Shown piece after piece: positions 45,636 to 57,454 of a stretch of DNA of 64,000 nucleotides. The notes beneath the pieces are model-generated. The model searched no databases. It saw nothing but the letters and a program-made list of their open reading frames with translations, and was not told the DNA's origin. Each line of letters begins with the position of its first letter. Position 1 is the stretch's first letter. Location of the stretch: contig JAUPFP010000028.1 in NCBI GenBank assembly GCA_036925085.1, positions 3,315,001 to 3,379,000 on the forward strand, written 5' to 3'. The DNA is from Brachycybe producta. Lineage: Eukaryota; Arthropoda; Diplopoda; Playtdesmida; Andrognathidae. The translations under genes and the position numbers were made by a program.

Positions 45636-45845
45636 AATATATAGAGGTAACTCAACTAAGAGATTGCTTTACCTGTAGAGCATTTCGTGCCAAAACTGAG
45701 TGCTGCCAATAGACGGCGCAAACTGTACTTAAAGCTTCAGTTTCAATAGGATTCAATGTACATATAAAAACATGGGAGACATTTTAAGCAAGATGTCTTC
45801 CTTTTGGCTTCAATAAGCAGACGATTCTTCACTAATTTTTGGCAG
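45636..45845 (+). repeat. Dispersed repeat family G, copy 2
   Basis: Same order of motifs as 38801-39010, including GGCGCAAACTGTACTTA and AGCAAGATGTCTTCCTT. Confidence 0.65.
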
Positions 45846-46103
45846 TATTTTCTTACATGGAGTTGTTTTACCTTTATAAATCTATCCTGGTTATTACTTA
45901 TTAAATTCCGCTAAATTTAAAAAGAATGACATTGTAAATAAATTTATTTTCATAAAAACATATTGTGTATTTTTCATATTTATCACATTGAAAATTACTC
46001 TGTTCTCAATAAAAACAACACTGAAATAAAATTTTAATATTAAATATACATACAATAAAATATGTAATAAATGTAATGATGATGAAACTTTTAGAAAAGT
46101 ACT

Positions 46104-46455
46104 TTAAGCTGGTTTTAAAGTGCAAACACCTTTCAAACTCTTGATTATTTTGTCTTTCATCTGTAAATGAAAATAAACTGACTTGTATGTTTAGAAACTA
46201 GAAGGGTAGCTGCATCCAAAAGGGTTTTATTTCATGTTGATTAAAAATAAACCAAATTTAAGAAGATAATAAACTATGAAAAGTTTATTTTGAAAAATAT
46301 AAACATGAAAATATCCTTAATTGATTAAGCTAGCCTTCTAGTTTCTTACAAAACACTTTCTTAAAAAAACACTTTCTATAGTTTCTCTTAATTTTGCTCT
46401 TCTGCACAACAAAATAATGAGTTCGAAAGTCAGCTGTTCATAAACCTCAACTTAA
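46104..46455. mobile_element. Fold-back MITE family E, copy
   Basis: TTTAAGCTGGTTTTAAAGTG start, AAACTAGAAGGGTAGC in the left arm, AAAAGTTTATTTTGAAAAAT and CCTTCTAGTTTCTTAC in the right arm, and a GTTCATAAACCTCAACTTAA end. Confidence 0.7.
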
Positions 46456-46477
46456 GAATAGAATAAATCTATTGTTA

Positions 46478-46884
46478 TTGAATCACCTTGTATACACAGT
46501 ATGTCTCAGAAACAACGACCCAGTCAATCTGCAAAGTATACATGGTTAGCACAGACTATTGTTTAAAATTGAAGATTTCAAAAACGAAATGATCAAGAAA
46601 AAAAAATTACGATTTATTTCTCAGTTTTAACAAAAATTATTGAGTTTTATCAATAATTTTTGTTAATTTTTACAAATTTATTTAATTTTTGTGCAACAAC
46701 ATTTTAATATGTTCCTAATTATCAATAAAAGTTTTAAATGCGTGCCCATTTATAGTTTTCGCGAAATTTAATTTTAAATTATTCGTATTTAAATTTTTTT
46801 GAGATAATCAATTTTAAACAATTCGTAAATTGTTTGTTCGGGAAAATTTTGTATAATTGTATTATCTTATACAAGGTGATTCAA
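46478..46884. mobile_element. Inverted-repeat element (TTGAATCACCTTGTATA ends)
   Basis: TTGAATCACCTTGTATA at the left and TATACAAGGTGATTCAA at the right are exact complements. The inside is AT-rich with further inverted repeats (TTATTGAGTTTTATCAATAA). It lies just downstream of TMLHE-like gene 1. Confidence 0.65.
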
Positions 46885-46969
46885 AAGTAAAATTTAGGTA
46901 ACCCATTCATGAATAATGAAAATAATAAAATATATTTGGTGATTGTGGACCGGGGTAATAATAATAAAA

Positions 46970-49900
46970 TTAATGATTCTTATTGAATTCGACAGCAAAA
47001 TCTTTCGAAAGTAATCCTAGGACCCTTGAACGACTCAAGAAGTCTGACCTTCCAATAAAACAACCACAAAGTAACCTGTTTCCAGTGTAGGGAGTTCTAC
47101 CGTGGACGAGTCTCCAGTTATCAAACAGGAGCATTGTTCCCGGTTTTAATCGGAAATTAATGCGATATGAAGGATCGTAGATTCCTTTTGCAAGAGTTCC
47201 ATATGCCTTGTAAAACTTACGAACTTCAAACTGAGAAATGTTACTGATGGGTGAAATATCCGTAAAATTGAACCTGAAATCAAATAAATATTTCAAAGAC
47301 AAACAAATTCATTAATTAAGAGAAACTTAATTCTTATATTCTTATATATTATTTTCTATTTAAGCTGGTTTTAAAAGTGTATATGTCTCTCGAACTCTTG
47401 GTTATTCTGTCTTTCAGGCGCAAAATGAAAAGAAACTTGAATGTGTTTTAGAAACTAGAAGGGTAACTTAATCACTTACGGGTTTTTTCATGTTGATATT
47501 TTTTCAAAATAAGCTTTTTATGTAAGTTTGAAAATGATCCAACTTTAAGCAGACAACAGTGTTTTAGTTTTTGTTTATAAAAAAGTTTTATTTGGGAAGA
47601 TATCAACATGAAATTACCCTTAAGTGATTAAGCTACCCTTCTAGTTTCTAAAACACTTTGTAGTTGTTCTTCATTTTGCTTTTGAAAAACAAAATAATCA
47701 AGAGTTCTAAAATCAGTTCTTAAACAAGTTTTGTGTAAAATAAATTTATGCTATTCCAAAGAAAATTGACTGGAAACATATTTCGTGTTATCCGTTTTTG
47801 TGTTAAACGGTTTCCACTCATCATAATTTCCTGCACCTTTTCCCGCAGTATATGCAGGGTCGGCCTTACGGGTTCTATCTCTCCACTTCTTTTGATTTTG
47901 TGCCAAACTTTCAAGAGACCCGACATGCCCCCGATTATCCCGTTTTACTAAATGGTTTACACTGCATTTTAAAAATACCTGATCTGTTCGAGATCTTTTG
48001 TGATTGGATCTAATTTGATGATCGGTTCGCTGTGTTTGTAATATAAACCCTGTTTGTCAATGTACATAGACTCCACTGGAACGGTACTCAAAAATTCGAA
48101 ATGTTCCGGATGATTTTTCTTTAAGTCTTTGGCAACAGCGAAACCATCAATTAGAAAAGAATCTCCTCCAGTTTCAGCCTCTTTAATACAATGCAGCATA
48201 ATTAACCTAAAAAGAAACAATTAAACACTTAAGTTGGTTTTAAAGGTGCAAAATTTAAGTGTCTTAGAAACTAGAAAGGTAGGTAAGGGTATTTTAATGT
48301 TGATATCATTTAAAATAAACTTTTTATTTGAGTTTGAAAATTATGACCCAACTTTAAGCAGACGATATTTTTTGAATTATTTTTTTGTCTATAAAAAGTT
48401 TATTTTGAAATATAAAAACAAGAAAATATTATTAAATAATTCAGCTACTATTCTAGTTTCTAAAGAATTTTTCTGAAAGGCAAAACAAACAGAATTCGAA
48501 AAGACTGCGAGAAAATGAATTAATGTGGTAACCTACCCGAAGGGATCGGTCAAATAAGTTGCGTCCACATGAGGTGGTAAACCTTCATTGGTATATGCAG
48601 TGTCGGGAAAATCATCCACAGCCAAAAGATCCCACATTTCACCAAGGTACGACTTTTGAAGAGGTCCTATTTTTAACATTGCATCTTTGGAGTCGTCCAG
48701 TGTTGATGGGACCTAAAAATAAATTACAACAGAGGTTACAAAGGTTCATTTAGAAATAAATATTTTCAAAATTGTAAATATAAAAGATATTTGTTACATT
48801 ACACGGGGTAGAGGAAGACCCAAGCAAACCTGGGATGTGGTAGTAAAACGGGATATGGTGGCATGTGGGGTCACTGGGGGCTTGGTGCAAAATCGGAACG
48901 AGTGGAGAGTTAGAACCAGCAAGGCCGACCCTGCTGCTTGCGGGATAAGGTACAGGAAATGATGATGATGAAAAGATATTTGTTACATCAGAGATATCTG
49001 GTTACACCAATAATAATTATAGAAGTTTTCCTTTTAATTACTTTAGCTATTCACTTCAAGTGTCAATTGTTTGGAGTTTATTCAGTTTGTCGTTTTTTCA
49101 TTATGGTGCCAATTCTGTTTGAGGTTTATTCAGTTTTCTATATATTGAGGAGTTATGTAGGGCCTACATATTTTTGCCTTATTGTGCCAATTTGTGCGCC
49201 TTTGGCACGGTGGCGCTCCTTTGGGAGTGGATATAATATATAGAATATATAGAATATGTTCGCCAAATTTTTGACGAATGTTCGCCAAATTTTTGACGAA
49301 TATCAGATCACTATACAATTTTTCCTGATTCATCGTCAGAAAGTGTGCATCATTTTAGGTCTGATGACATTTTGTTGTATGTGGCCCCGTTTTCGAGATG
49401 TTCGACCCACAAAAACTTATGACCAAAAACTCAAAATTTGTTTCTAAAAAATCATAAAAAATAACCCCTGGGTAAAACTTTCTAATTTTACGTCAGGATC
49501 ATCATATTGACCCATTGAATCAAATAAAAAAACTCTCCTTGTCTTTATCTCATTCCGTTTTTGAGTTGTTCGACCCACAAACTCGGGAATCCAGACATAC
49601 AGACATCCTTTTTTGCCCCTTTTCTTGCAATGGAGGTCAATAAGAAAAATAACTTACTCCATTTATGAGGCAAAATCCTGTGGTTAAAACATGATTCAAA
49701 ACTTTCCGAGCAAAAGTGTCATCATCTTCGGACTTGACGTAGTCCACTTCTGGAAAATTGTTTCTTTCCAAAGTCGCATTCCAAAGATTTCTTTTAACCT
49801 CAGGCTTTGGAGGATCAGTTTTATTATTGTTTGCATATTTCTGGAGGAATTCAAAATTGAAAACAGAACGATGATCATTGGACCCTAATTATAATAAATG

Positions 49901-51304
49901 AGAAGAAATCTTTTTAAATATAAATTTATAATTTCTATTGTTTCGTTTGTTTTGTTTGTTTTCTTCTTCCTACATGTAAGATGTAATTCCTTTTCATGAA
50001 TTCTCATTTGAAGAGGTTTCACATCTTCGGTAAATAACCTCGGATCTCCAAATTTTTGAAGTGTTTTCCAATTAAAACATTTGGAGCATCGACAATGATT
50101 CAATAACCACATGTAATCAAGTGTTAATTTTTTATTTTCAATATTTGATGGAATTGTCACTTCGATTCCATTCAAAATCTCTTTGATATCCGAAGAAACA
50201 TTTGTCAGTGGAGCTGCAACTGTAAAATCAATAATCAATAATTAAATACAAAATTGTTTGCACCAAAATATTTATAAGGTGGTTTTAAAGTGTTCATGCT
50301 TTTCGAAATTTGATTATTCTTTTTATGTTTTAGAAATTAGAAGGGTAGCAACAAACAACTAATGTTTTTAGGAGTATAAAATATAAACGACCCAATGTTG
50401 AGATAAGAAAAATAGAAATATATTTTAGAAGAAGAAAAAAAACAAATTTTGTTGACTTCGCACACTTTTTCTTAAAAATAATTTTGCTCGCTACGCTCAC
50501 CGAAAATTAGTGCAAAATAGCTTAAAAATTGATATAGCTATTGTACTGAAAATGAAAATACAGCCAAGTGAATTTAAAAAAAGATGATCATCTAACTCTT
50601 TTTTTGCTTATACAAAATTTATATTGAAAGATATCAACATGAAAATACCCTTAAAGCGATTGAAGTACACTTCTAGTTTCTAAAACACTTTCTATTTTCT
50701 CTTAAATTTGCCCTCTTGAAAAAAAAAATCAATAATGAAGAGTTACAAAAGCTAATACAATAAAAAGCCACCGCATTTCAATGTCACTCCCAAAACAACA
50801 TATTCCCTATGAAGAAATGTAACGCCAAATTATATTATTGGAAGTGTATTGTTTTGGGCATCACATTTTTACATGATGACATACATGATGAACTCAAAGC
50901 ACATAATGACCACAGAGCCCAAAATGCCCCCAAGGCCCATGATGCCCTCAGAGCCCGAGATGCCCCAAGAACCCAAGATGCCCAGATCTCATGATGTCCC
51001 CAGAGCCTCTAGTGCTCAAAATGCCCAAGAGTACAAATGATGCCCATAGAACAAACAATGCCCCAAAACTTCTAAAAGCCCAAAATGCTTCAGAGTGTAT
51101 ATGATGCCTCCACTGCCTGTGATTCTTGGTATTACCAGGTATTGCATCATACTTGATCTCTGTCATGTGTAGTTAACAATTAAAATTTAGAAATATGGTC
51201 CAAGACTTACCAGCTCCATGTGAAAATCGTTTTTGCACATATTTGGTTTGTTGATTTAAACATCTGACAAGACTAGAAAGACGATTTCCTTTCAGTGGAA
51301 ACAT
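46970..51304 (-). CDS. TMLHE: Trimethyllysine dioxygenase-like, gene 1 (TMLHE family)
   Basis: Six minus-strand exons: 51211-51304, 49974-50219, 49658-49884, 48537-48712, 47979-48206 and 46970-47273. They total 1275 nt, 424 residues (human TMLHE 421). It is an Fe(II)/2-oxoglutarate oxygenase, expected to hydroxylate N6-trimethyllysine, the first step of carnitine synthesis, in mitochondria. Exon 1 (MFPLKGNRLSSLVRCLNQQT...) is basic and Ser-rich with no acidic residue, a good presequence. The N-terminal domain has LDYMWLLNHCRCSKCFNWKT, keeping the C-x-C-x2-C zinc cysteines. The catalytic domain has the iron motif HVD in PPHVDATYLTDP, then TGGDSFLIDGF, and the distal His/Arg in FDNWRLVHGR followed by NRLLCGCFIGRSD. 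The C-terminus fits TMLHE better than gamma-butyrobetaine dioxygenase (BBOX1), but invertebrate members are hard to separate. Confidence 0.87.
47358..47725. mobile_element. Fold-back MITE family E in TMLHE-like 1 intron 5
   Basis: TTTAAGCTGGTTTTAAAAGT start; AGAAACTAGAAGGGTAACTT and ACCCTTCTAGTTTCTAAAAC arms; well preserved. Confidence 0.75.
47812..47950 (-). pseudogene. 5'-truncated non-LTR retrotransposon tail, copy 1
   Basis: Reads VKRDNRGHVGSLESLAQNQK, KKWRDRTRKADPAYTAGKGA and GNYDEW on the minus strand, the typical C-terminal tail of a LINE ORF (RTE/Jockey-like). In intron 5 of TMLHE-like gene 1, same strand as the gene. It is the same family as 48804-48970. Confidence 0.65.
48228..48520. 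mobile_element. Fold-back MITE family E filling TMLHE-like 1 intron 4
   Basis: The intron is 330 bp (48207-48536) and the element covers about 290 of it. Arms TTAGAAACTAGAAAGGTAGG and TTCTAGTTTCTAAAGAAT, TTGAAAATTATGACCCAACTT centre. Confidence 0.7.
48804..48970 (+). pseudogene. 5'-truncated non-LTR retrotransposon tail, copy 2
   Basis: Reads RGRGRPKQTWDVVVKRDM, then NEWRVRTSKADPA, then a frameshifted end, and closes with a (GAT)n tail, as in RTE-clade LINEs. Opposite strand to copy 1 and to the gene; in intron 3 of TMLHE-like gene 1. Confidence 0.7.
50275..50755. mobile_element. Fold-back MITE family E in TMLHE-like 1 intron 1
   Basis: AAGGTGGTTTTAAAGTGTTC start, AAATTAGAAGGGTAGC, then the right arm AGATATCAACATGAAAATAC and CTTCTAGTTTCTAAAACAC. 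It has about 100 bp of extra sequence in the middle. Confidence 0.65.
50898..51115 (+). repeat. Degenerate minisatellite (AGAGCCCAAAATGCCC)
   Basis: About 14 imperfect units of 15-16 bp built on GCCC-A-ATGCCC. ORFs of Ala/His/Asp or Pro/Met repeats over it are by-products. Confidence 0.7.
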
Positions 51305-52442
51305 ATTTTTATGTTATTGATATGTTTCAAAAATAAACAACTTTTTTTTTAAAAAAATGACTCTGAACAAAAATCTCACTTTAAATATTACTCATGATAT
51401 GTTCTGGTCAGTTTTGGCGATTCTCATTTAGTTTTATAGGATGAATTATTACACTTATTGCACTTTGTCCACTGTGACATTCAAAATGACAGTGGGTTTT
51501 TGGTTGGTTCCAGATGTCATCATCTTTAATTTGTGCTTGTCCATTTTATACCCCCTCTGTCCAATCTTGTGGTTCTTTTTCTCTTACTTAATTAAATTGA
51601 TCATTGAGAAACGATTGCAATGATTTTATAATAAATAATATCATGTTACTGATTGTCGTTTTATTATTAAATTACAAGCAACTGGATATATCTTGAAAAC
51701 AAATTATGTAGACTTTTATAGTAATTTATTAATTAGTAATTACTAAAAAAACTTTATAGAAAAGATGGTGTATTGAGTCTATTGACCACTGATCAGTCTG
51801 ATGACCGGTTGTGTTGTCAACTTGTCATACTTAAAATTTTATTACAAACGGATTTTCTTGGTTTTAATAAAAAAAATATTTATACCAGAAATCCTTTGTG
51901 ACATTTAGCCAAAAAAAAACTTTACATTTGAACTTGAGGTCCCTTGAGCAGGGTTCCATCATAGAAAAATCCCTTTTTAAAGAGTCTTTTTTCTATGTCG
52001 ATCCCGCTTAGAGGGTTCAAGTTCTGTCTTTCAGGAGCAAAATTAAGAGGAACTGACCATTTCGCATGTTTCCATAAAAATGCAACTGCATTTTGTAGTC
52101 GAAGTCAACTGCCAAAAAGTGGTCTGTTTGCCAAAAGTCTACTAAGTATGCAAATTTTCTTTATGAATCTTGGCCTTAGAAAAGTGAAACTTATTTATGT
52201 TGAAATAATGTTTATATAAAATTGTGAAATCTTCAAATCTGTATCCAAGTGGTTGACTTTTCTGTGGCAAAATTTAAAAATGACTTTACAATACTCTTAT
52301 TTAATTTCTTCATAAAAATTTATGTGCAATTTAATTTCAGATACAGTTTCATACTAGTATTGTATAATAAGATGGTTGAGTCATGGTAACCATTTGTAAG
52401 TTAGCAACAACTGTCAACACACTTGTAAAACATCCTTGTACT
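51305..52442. other. Spacer between the two TMLHE-like genes
   Basis: AT-rich and without a recognised element. TGAACTTGAGGTCC and a tail resembling the family-E end (GTCTTTCAGGAGCAAAATT, 52026) are the only hints of repeats. Confidence 0.35.
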
Positions 52443-52448
52443 TTTATT
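52443..52448 (-). terminator. Candidate poly(A) signal of TMLHE-like gene 2
   Basis: AATAAA on the minus strand about 125 bp after the stop codon. Confidence 0.45.
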
Positions 52449-52572
52449 ACATTTTTTAATTTTTCAATTTGAATTTGAATAAATTGCTCTACAAGCAGCC
52501 GAGAAGGCCTGTAGCAGAGGAAAAAAATGTCCAATTGCAGCTTGCGAAATGAATGCTGCTTCTATTGTTTCT

Positions 52573-55500
52573 TCAGCATATATAAAATCCTGCATTTCTA
52601 ACTCTATATACATATTCACATCTTTCAACATAACATCCATATAAATGTCTCTGTCCACTAAAGCCATTTCTACCATGTAAAACTCGCCAATTATCAAACA
52701 CAAGCATTCTTCCTGGTTCAAGTTTAAAACTGATTTTGTTAGAATCATCCCATAATCTTCCAGCAAGTGACTTAAATGATCTGTAAAAATTTCTAATTTC
52801 ATTCTGACTTATTGTTTTAATTGGAGCCACATCCAATGGATTGAATCTATAGAGAGAGAAAAAATATGTAGCATACAATTCTATGAATAAAATATTAGGA
52901 AAAAAAATGATCCTGAACCTGATCTGAAGTACATTATGTGTGTATGGATGGTGTCTTATAATGGTGTCACAATGTTGAAAGTGGTTTCCATGTTTATCCA
53001 GGTAACAGGATTCAATTGGACTAGATGAAATATGATAATATGCAGTTGGATCCATACTTTTTAATTGTTGGCATGCATGGAATCCATCCACCAACACTGT
53101 TTCTCCTCCAGTTTGTGCTCCTCGTAAACAGTGAAAAATAATTAATCTAAATAAAAATAGATAATTCGTTTAGTGCAAGGCTAAATTGTGTTCCAGGAAA
53201 TTATGTCATTGATATCACTAATATTAACAACACATGTCATATTAAAATGTTTGAAAAACCAATTTCTAAAAAAATGGCACAAAGACACACATCTGAATTT
53301 GACTGTAAATAAAGACACCAATTAGTGTCAACAACTCCTACCACTTACAAATGAAGTCAATTGGTTGTGCATCAAGGTTGAGTTGTCAAGCCACTCAGTT
53401 AATCAACTCATGTTTGCAAACAACCCAACTGATAACTTAATTTGCCACGTTGATTGTCAACGTGACATGCAAGTTATCAGTTGAACAATTTGGAAGCAAT
53501 TTCAATTTTATGTTAAAATGATATTATGATAATTGATTTGTCCAAAAAATAATTAACAACTTGCCCAGGTGCCTCACTAAAATAAGTACAATCATTGTGA
53601 GGTGGAATGTACACATCAGAATAAGCAGAATCGGAATGTTCTGTAGATTTGTGAACATTCCAGAATTCACCAAAAAATGTTTTTTGAGGTCTTGCAAATT
53701 GTTGTATGACATTTTCAGTTGCTTTCTCTGTTGGTTCCACCTGCAATAGTAAAGTATAATTTGAAACATACATGTATAATATATAATCTAAAGTGGTTTT
53801 AATATGCAAACGTCTTTCAAACTCTCATTATTCTCTCTTTGAGATACAAAATTTAAAAAAAACTTTAATGTGTTTTAAAAACTAGAAGGGTACCTCAATC
53901 ACTTAAGAGTATTTTCATGTTAATAAGTTTCAAAATAAGCATTTTTATGTGTTTGAAAATATTCGAACTTTAAGCAGACGATATTATTTTTTTTAATTTT
54001 TGTTTATGAAAAGTTTATTTTGAAAGATATCAAAATGAAAAAAAATACCTTTAAGTGATGAAGCTATCCTTCTAGTTTCTAAAACACTTTATAGTTTTTT
54101 TCTCACTATTGCTCCTGAAAGAATAATCAGAGTTAGAAAATCAGCTTTTCATAAACCATTTTAATATTTAATTTGAGATAATTATTAATTACCCCTTCTA
54201 TTATGCAAAACCCATAATTAACCAATCCTGCCATGACATTTTTTGCAAAATCGTATTTTTTCGTGCTGCCATATTCTACGATGGGAAATTTCGTTAGAGT
54301 TCTATCCCATAAGTTGATTTCTGGTTTTGGTAGTGGTACATTTTTCAGGAAAACATTTTGTGTTAACCATTTGATTGCATAAGATGAATAGTGGTCACTT
54401 GACCCTGAAAATTTAAATAATGATAATTTAGAGAAAAATATATACATGTATTTTATAAGCCTAAATTGCAATTAATAATGATTTCATCATATTTATTGCC
54501 ATTTGATATGTTCGAAGAAATGACAATCAACAAATTGATAAAACAAAAATTGTCAACAACCAAAATTTAATAAAAGTAAATTTTAAAAAAATATTATCGA
54601 GAATATCTTACATGAAATGTGTAAATTGTTCTTGGTAATTTTGACACCTTCTGGACGAATATCTTCCAATAACGTCAGTGGATTGCCAGTGAATTCCTTC
54701 TGAAATAATCCACTGTTATAACACTTTGGACATCGACATTGGTCAAGTAACCACATGTAGTCCAAAAATAGTTCGCCATCATCACACAAATTTAGTTTTA
54801 AACCATTTTCAACTTGTGTCACTATGTTGTCACAATTATTGTGACTACTCACATTGTCTAATAGAAAGAAACAAATAATAAGAAGTAATTATTTTAATAT
54901 AATATAATTAATGATATACAAATAGATGTCAGAACCAACGCCAGAATCTGTTATCAAAAAACTGTGTTGCAGCTAAATCGTTTAAAATAAAATATTTCAG
55001 AAACTAAAAATGATACACATTTAAAACTTCAATTAATTTTTTTTAGCAACATATCAAAATGGAATTGTACAAGAAATGTAACGTAAGTTGTGAACAAATC
55101 TAAAACTAAATGAAATTATTAAAGAACTGTGATTTGAATTATTGTTTTTATTGTCTTTTTTTAAAAATTATAATAACTATTTTATACTTTTTGTAAAAAT
55201 ACAATTTGACATGTTTTTTTATAAAACTACTAAATGTCTAGCTTTTTAATTTAGTCCCTCGAACTACTAGGAGAGTTTTAGGAACTAGAAGGTGTACCTG
55301 AATCTCATGTGGTTGCTTTGATGTTGATATCTTTTAAAATAAGTTTTTTGTGTTTGAAAATGATCCATCAAAAAATACATTTTAAAATATATCAACATGA
55401 AAATACTATTCAATTACCGTTCATTCTAGTTTCTAACACACTCAATTTCTGATGAGTATTGCTCCTGAAATGGTATAACATATCACCTGTTCATAAAATA

Positions 55501-55896
55501 CCTTAAGCTAATTAATTTAGATTTTTGAGGCCTTTTTTAATCTCATTTTCTCTTTGTTTAAAAATATATATATTTAATGCAATACAGTGTATTTGATCAT
55601 ATGAAACAACAATAGGTTACTTACATAAAAACTGATCTCATAAATATCTTGTTGTTATCATTTGTATCACGTGTATATATTTATTGTTATTTATAATTTA
55701 TCTCAAAAATTATTAGCCAATTAATTATCAGTCATAGTATAATATGATAATTATTACTACCAAACGCTTACTTACTGTTAGAAGATAAATCACTTGAGTA
55801 ATATTTTTTGCTATAAATTATACTCATAAAATTAATTTCCCTCCAAAATGGACATTTATTTCGCACAGTTTTGAAATTTCGAATTATAAAAGCCAT
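52573..55896 (-). CDS. Trimethyllysine dioxygenase-like, gene 2 (TMLHE family)
   Basis: Six minus-strand exons: 55776-55896, 54612-54857, 54193-54404, 53565-53740, 52919-53146 and 52573-52846. They total 1257 nt, 418 residues. Exons 2, 4 and 5 are 246, 176 and 228 nt, exactly as in gene 1, with the same phases, so the two are tandem duplicates. Key parts are FLDYMWLLDQCRCPKCYNSG (zinc cysteines), PPHNDCTYFSEAPG (iron HxD), TGGETVLVDGFHA and FDNWRVLHGRNGFSGQRH. The N-terminus from the chosen ATG (MAFIIRNFKTVRNKCPF) is basic, as a presequence. An upstream in-frame ATG at 55983 would add 29 mostly hydrophobic residues and fits less well. Intron 4 starts with GC (GG|GCAAGT), a GC-AG intron. Intron 5 is only 72 nt and free of in-frame stops. 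Protein identity to gene 1 looks moderate, so substrates may differ. Confidence 0.85.
53788..54170. mobile_element. Fold-back MITE family E filling TMLHE-like 2 intron 3
   Basis: The intron is 452 bp (53741-54192) and the element takes about 380 of it. TAAAGTGGTTTTAATATGCA start, TCATAAACCATTTTAATATT end, arms ACTAGAAGGGTACCTCAATC and CTATCCTTCTAGTTTCTAAA. Confidence 0.75.
55245..55510. mobile_element. Fold-back MITE family E in TMLHE-like 2 intron 1
   Basis: GGAACTAGAAGGTGTACCTG, TTTGATGTTGATATCTTTTA, AATATATCAACATGAAAATA and CATTCTAGTTTCTAACAC, then a TTCATAAAATACCTTAAGC end. Confidence 0.7.
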
Positions 55897-55983
55897 ACTT
55901 TGAATGCATTCAAAGGAAAAAAACAACCTCAAGATGATCGAAGGTAGAAAACTCAGGACTAGATTTACAAAATAAGTCTCCAT

Positions 55984-57454
55984 CTATTCAATGGAAAAGT
56001 CTAACGTTCAAAGTTTAAAGATGAAAATATCAACTTTCTCGTGTGTGTTATTTCATAGGCCAATGTTAGGATTATAGGCAGATAGAGAGGAGGCTAACAA
56101 TATTTTAATTGATTATTAATCATAAGAGCACTTTTTCAGGACAACAGTGGACATCGAACTAACAAAAAAAAATTAAATTAAATTTTGAAAGATTATCTTC
56201 CAGTAGGCGTTAATACTCTATTTTATTATTATATTTCAATATAGTTTTTTTTTTGGTTCTTTTAAAAAATTTCTTACGAGTTTAAAATCTGATATATAAA
56301 AATAATATCCTTTTTATAAATTTGTCAGATGATTACTAGTAATTACATTATTATAATCAATATTATTTTAAAATATTATATTTTATTTTAAAATAATATT
56401 TATTATTTGAAAGTATAATTTAATTTAAAATATATTTTATTTTAAAATATTATTTATCATTTTAAATTTGTATTTTAAAATGTATTTTAAGATATTATAT
56501 AATATTTTAAATTATCATAATTTTAATATGGTATTTTAAAATATTCTATTTTATTAAATGTCTTAAAATTTATGTAAAGCATTTTAATTTCGTTTTATTG
56601 TATAATGTCAAATATTTTGTTCTTAAATATTATAAAATAAATTAATTATACCAATATTTTGATACTTTCAATCTATTTACATAATACAGTGTACATTAAA
56701 AAATATCATTTCGTAAGATTTTCCAATAAAGGGGGGGGGGAGAGTTCACTCTATAGATTAAAATGAGTGAAACGTTTTTAGTTAAAGCGCTTTTAAATTA
56801 AACCTATCTTTCTTAAAACCAAATCGTCTGCTAGTGATTGCTTACGTCATAACTGACAATAAAAACCGTTACCTTGCATCGTCGTTAATAAATGGAGCTT
56901 GTTTACGGACAATTTATGTGAAAGCGACGTAAATTCCGCAACATACTTATGTCATATTCTTACGTAATCGTTTACGAGCACCGTAAGCGTCTACCGCGAC
57001 CGCCCATTCATTGTAGGTTTGAAAAGTCTAAACAAAAGCGAGGAATTTAAAAAAACAGTAAGATCTTAGGTAAGTAATTAATAAAACAAACATTTAGTTT
57101 ACAGTAGAAACAAAGAGAATTGGAGATATTTATTAATTACTTAATTATTACGTTTAATTTTATTTAAGAGTCGTGAAATGGACGTTTTATTTACGAACAA
57201 AAGTAACTTAAAAAAAAGTTACTTTTGTTGCAAACAAGTGAAATAAATGAGATTTCATTGAAATTTAGATGAGAATTCGTTTTTCAGATGGTCTAGAAAC
57301 GCAAAAACTGACGAAATACAACCGGAAATGATAAATATATTATTTGCTTTTTGTTCTTTTGTTAAGCATATATGGATACAAACAATCAATTCTGGCTTGT
57401 CAATCTTGGCTTTTCAATGCGAAAAAAAAATTGATGATGCATGTGGTGGATTTT
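55984..57454. other. Intergenic DNA, AT-rich core
   Basis: 56215-56660 is almost pure A/T with reiterated ATTTTAAAATATT, prone to unwinding. 56830-57040 is GC-richer with repeated TTACG/CGTAA motifs. No gene. Confidence 0.4.

Noticed and set aside
52573..53097. Reading TMLHE-like gene 2 exons 5 and 6 as one exon
   Set aside because: The middle 24 codons are hydrophobic, absent from gene 1, and bounded by a good donor and acceptor; a 72-nt intron explains them better.
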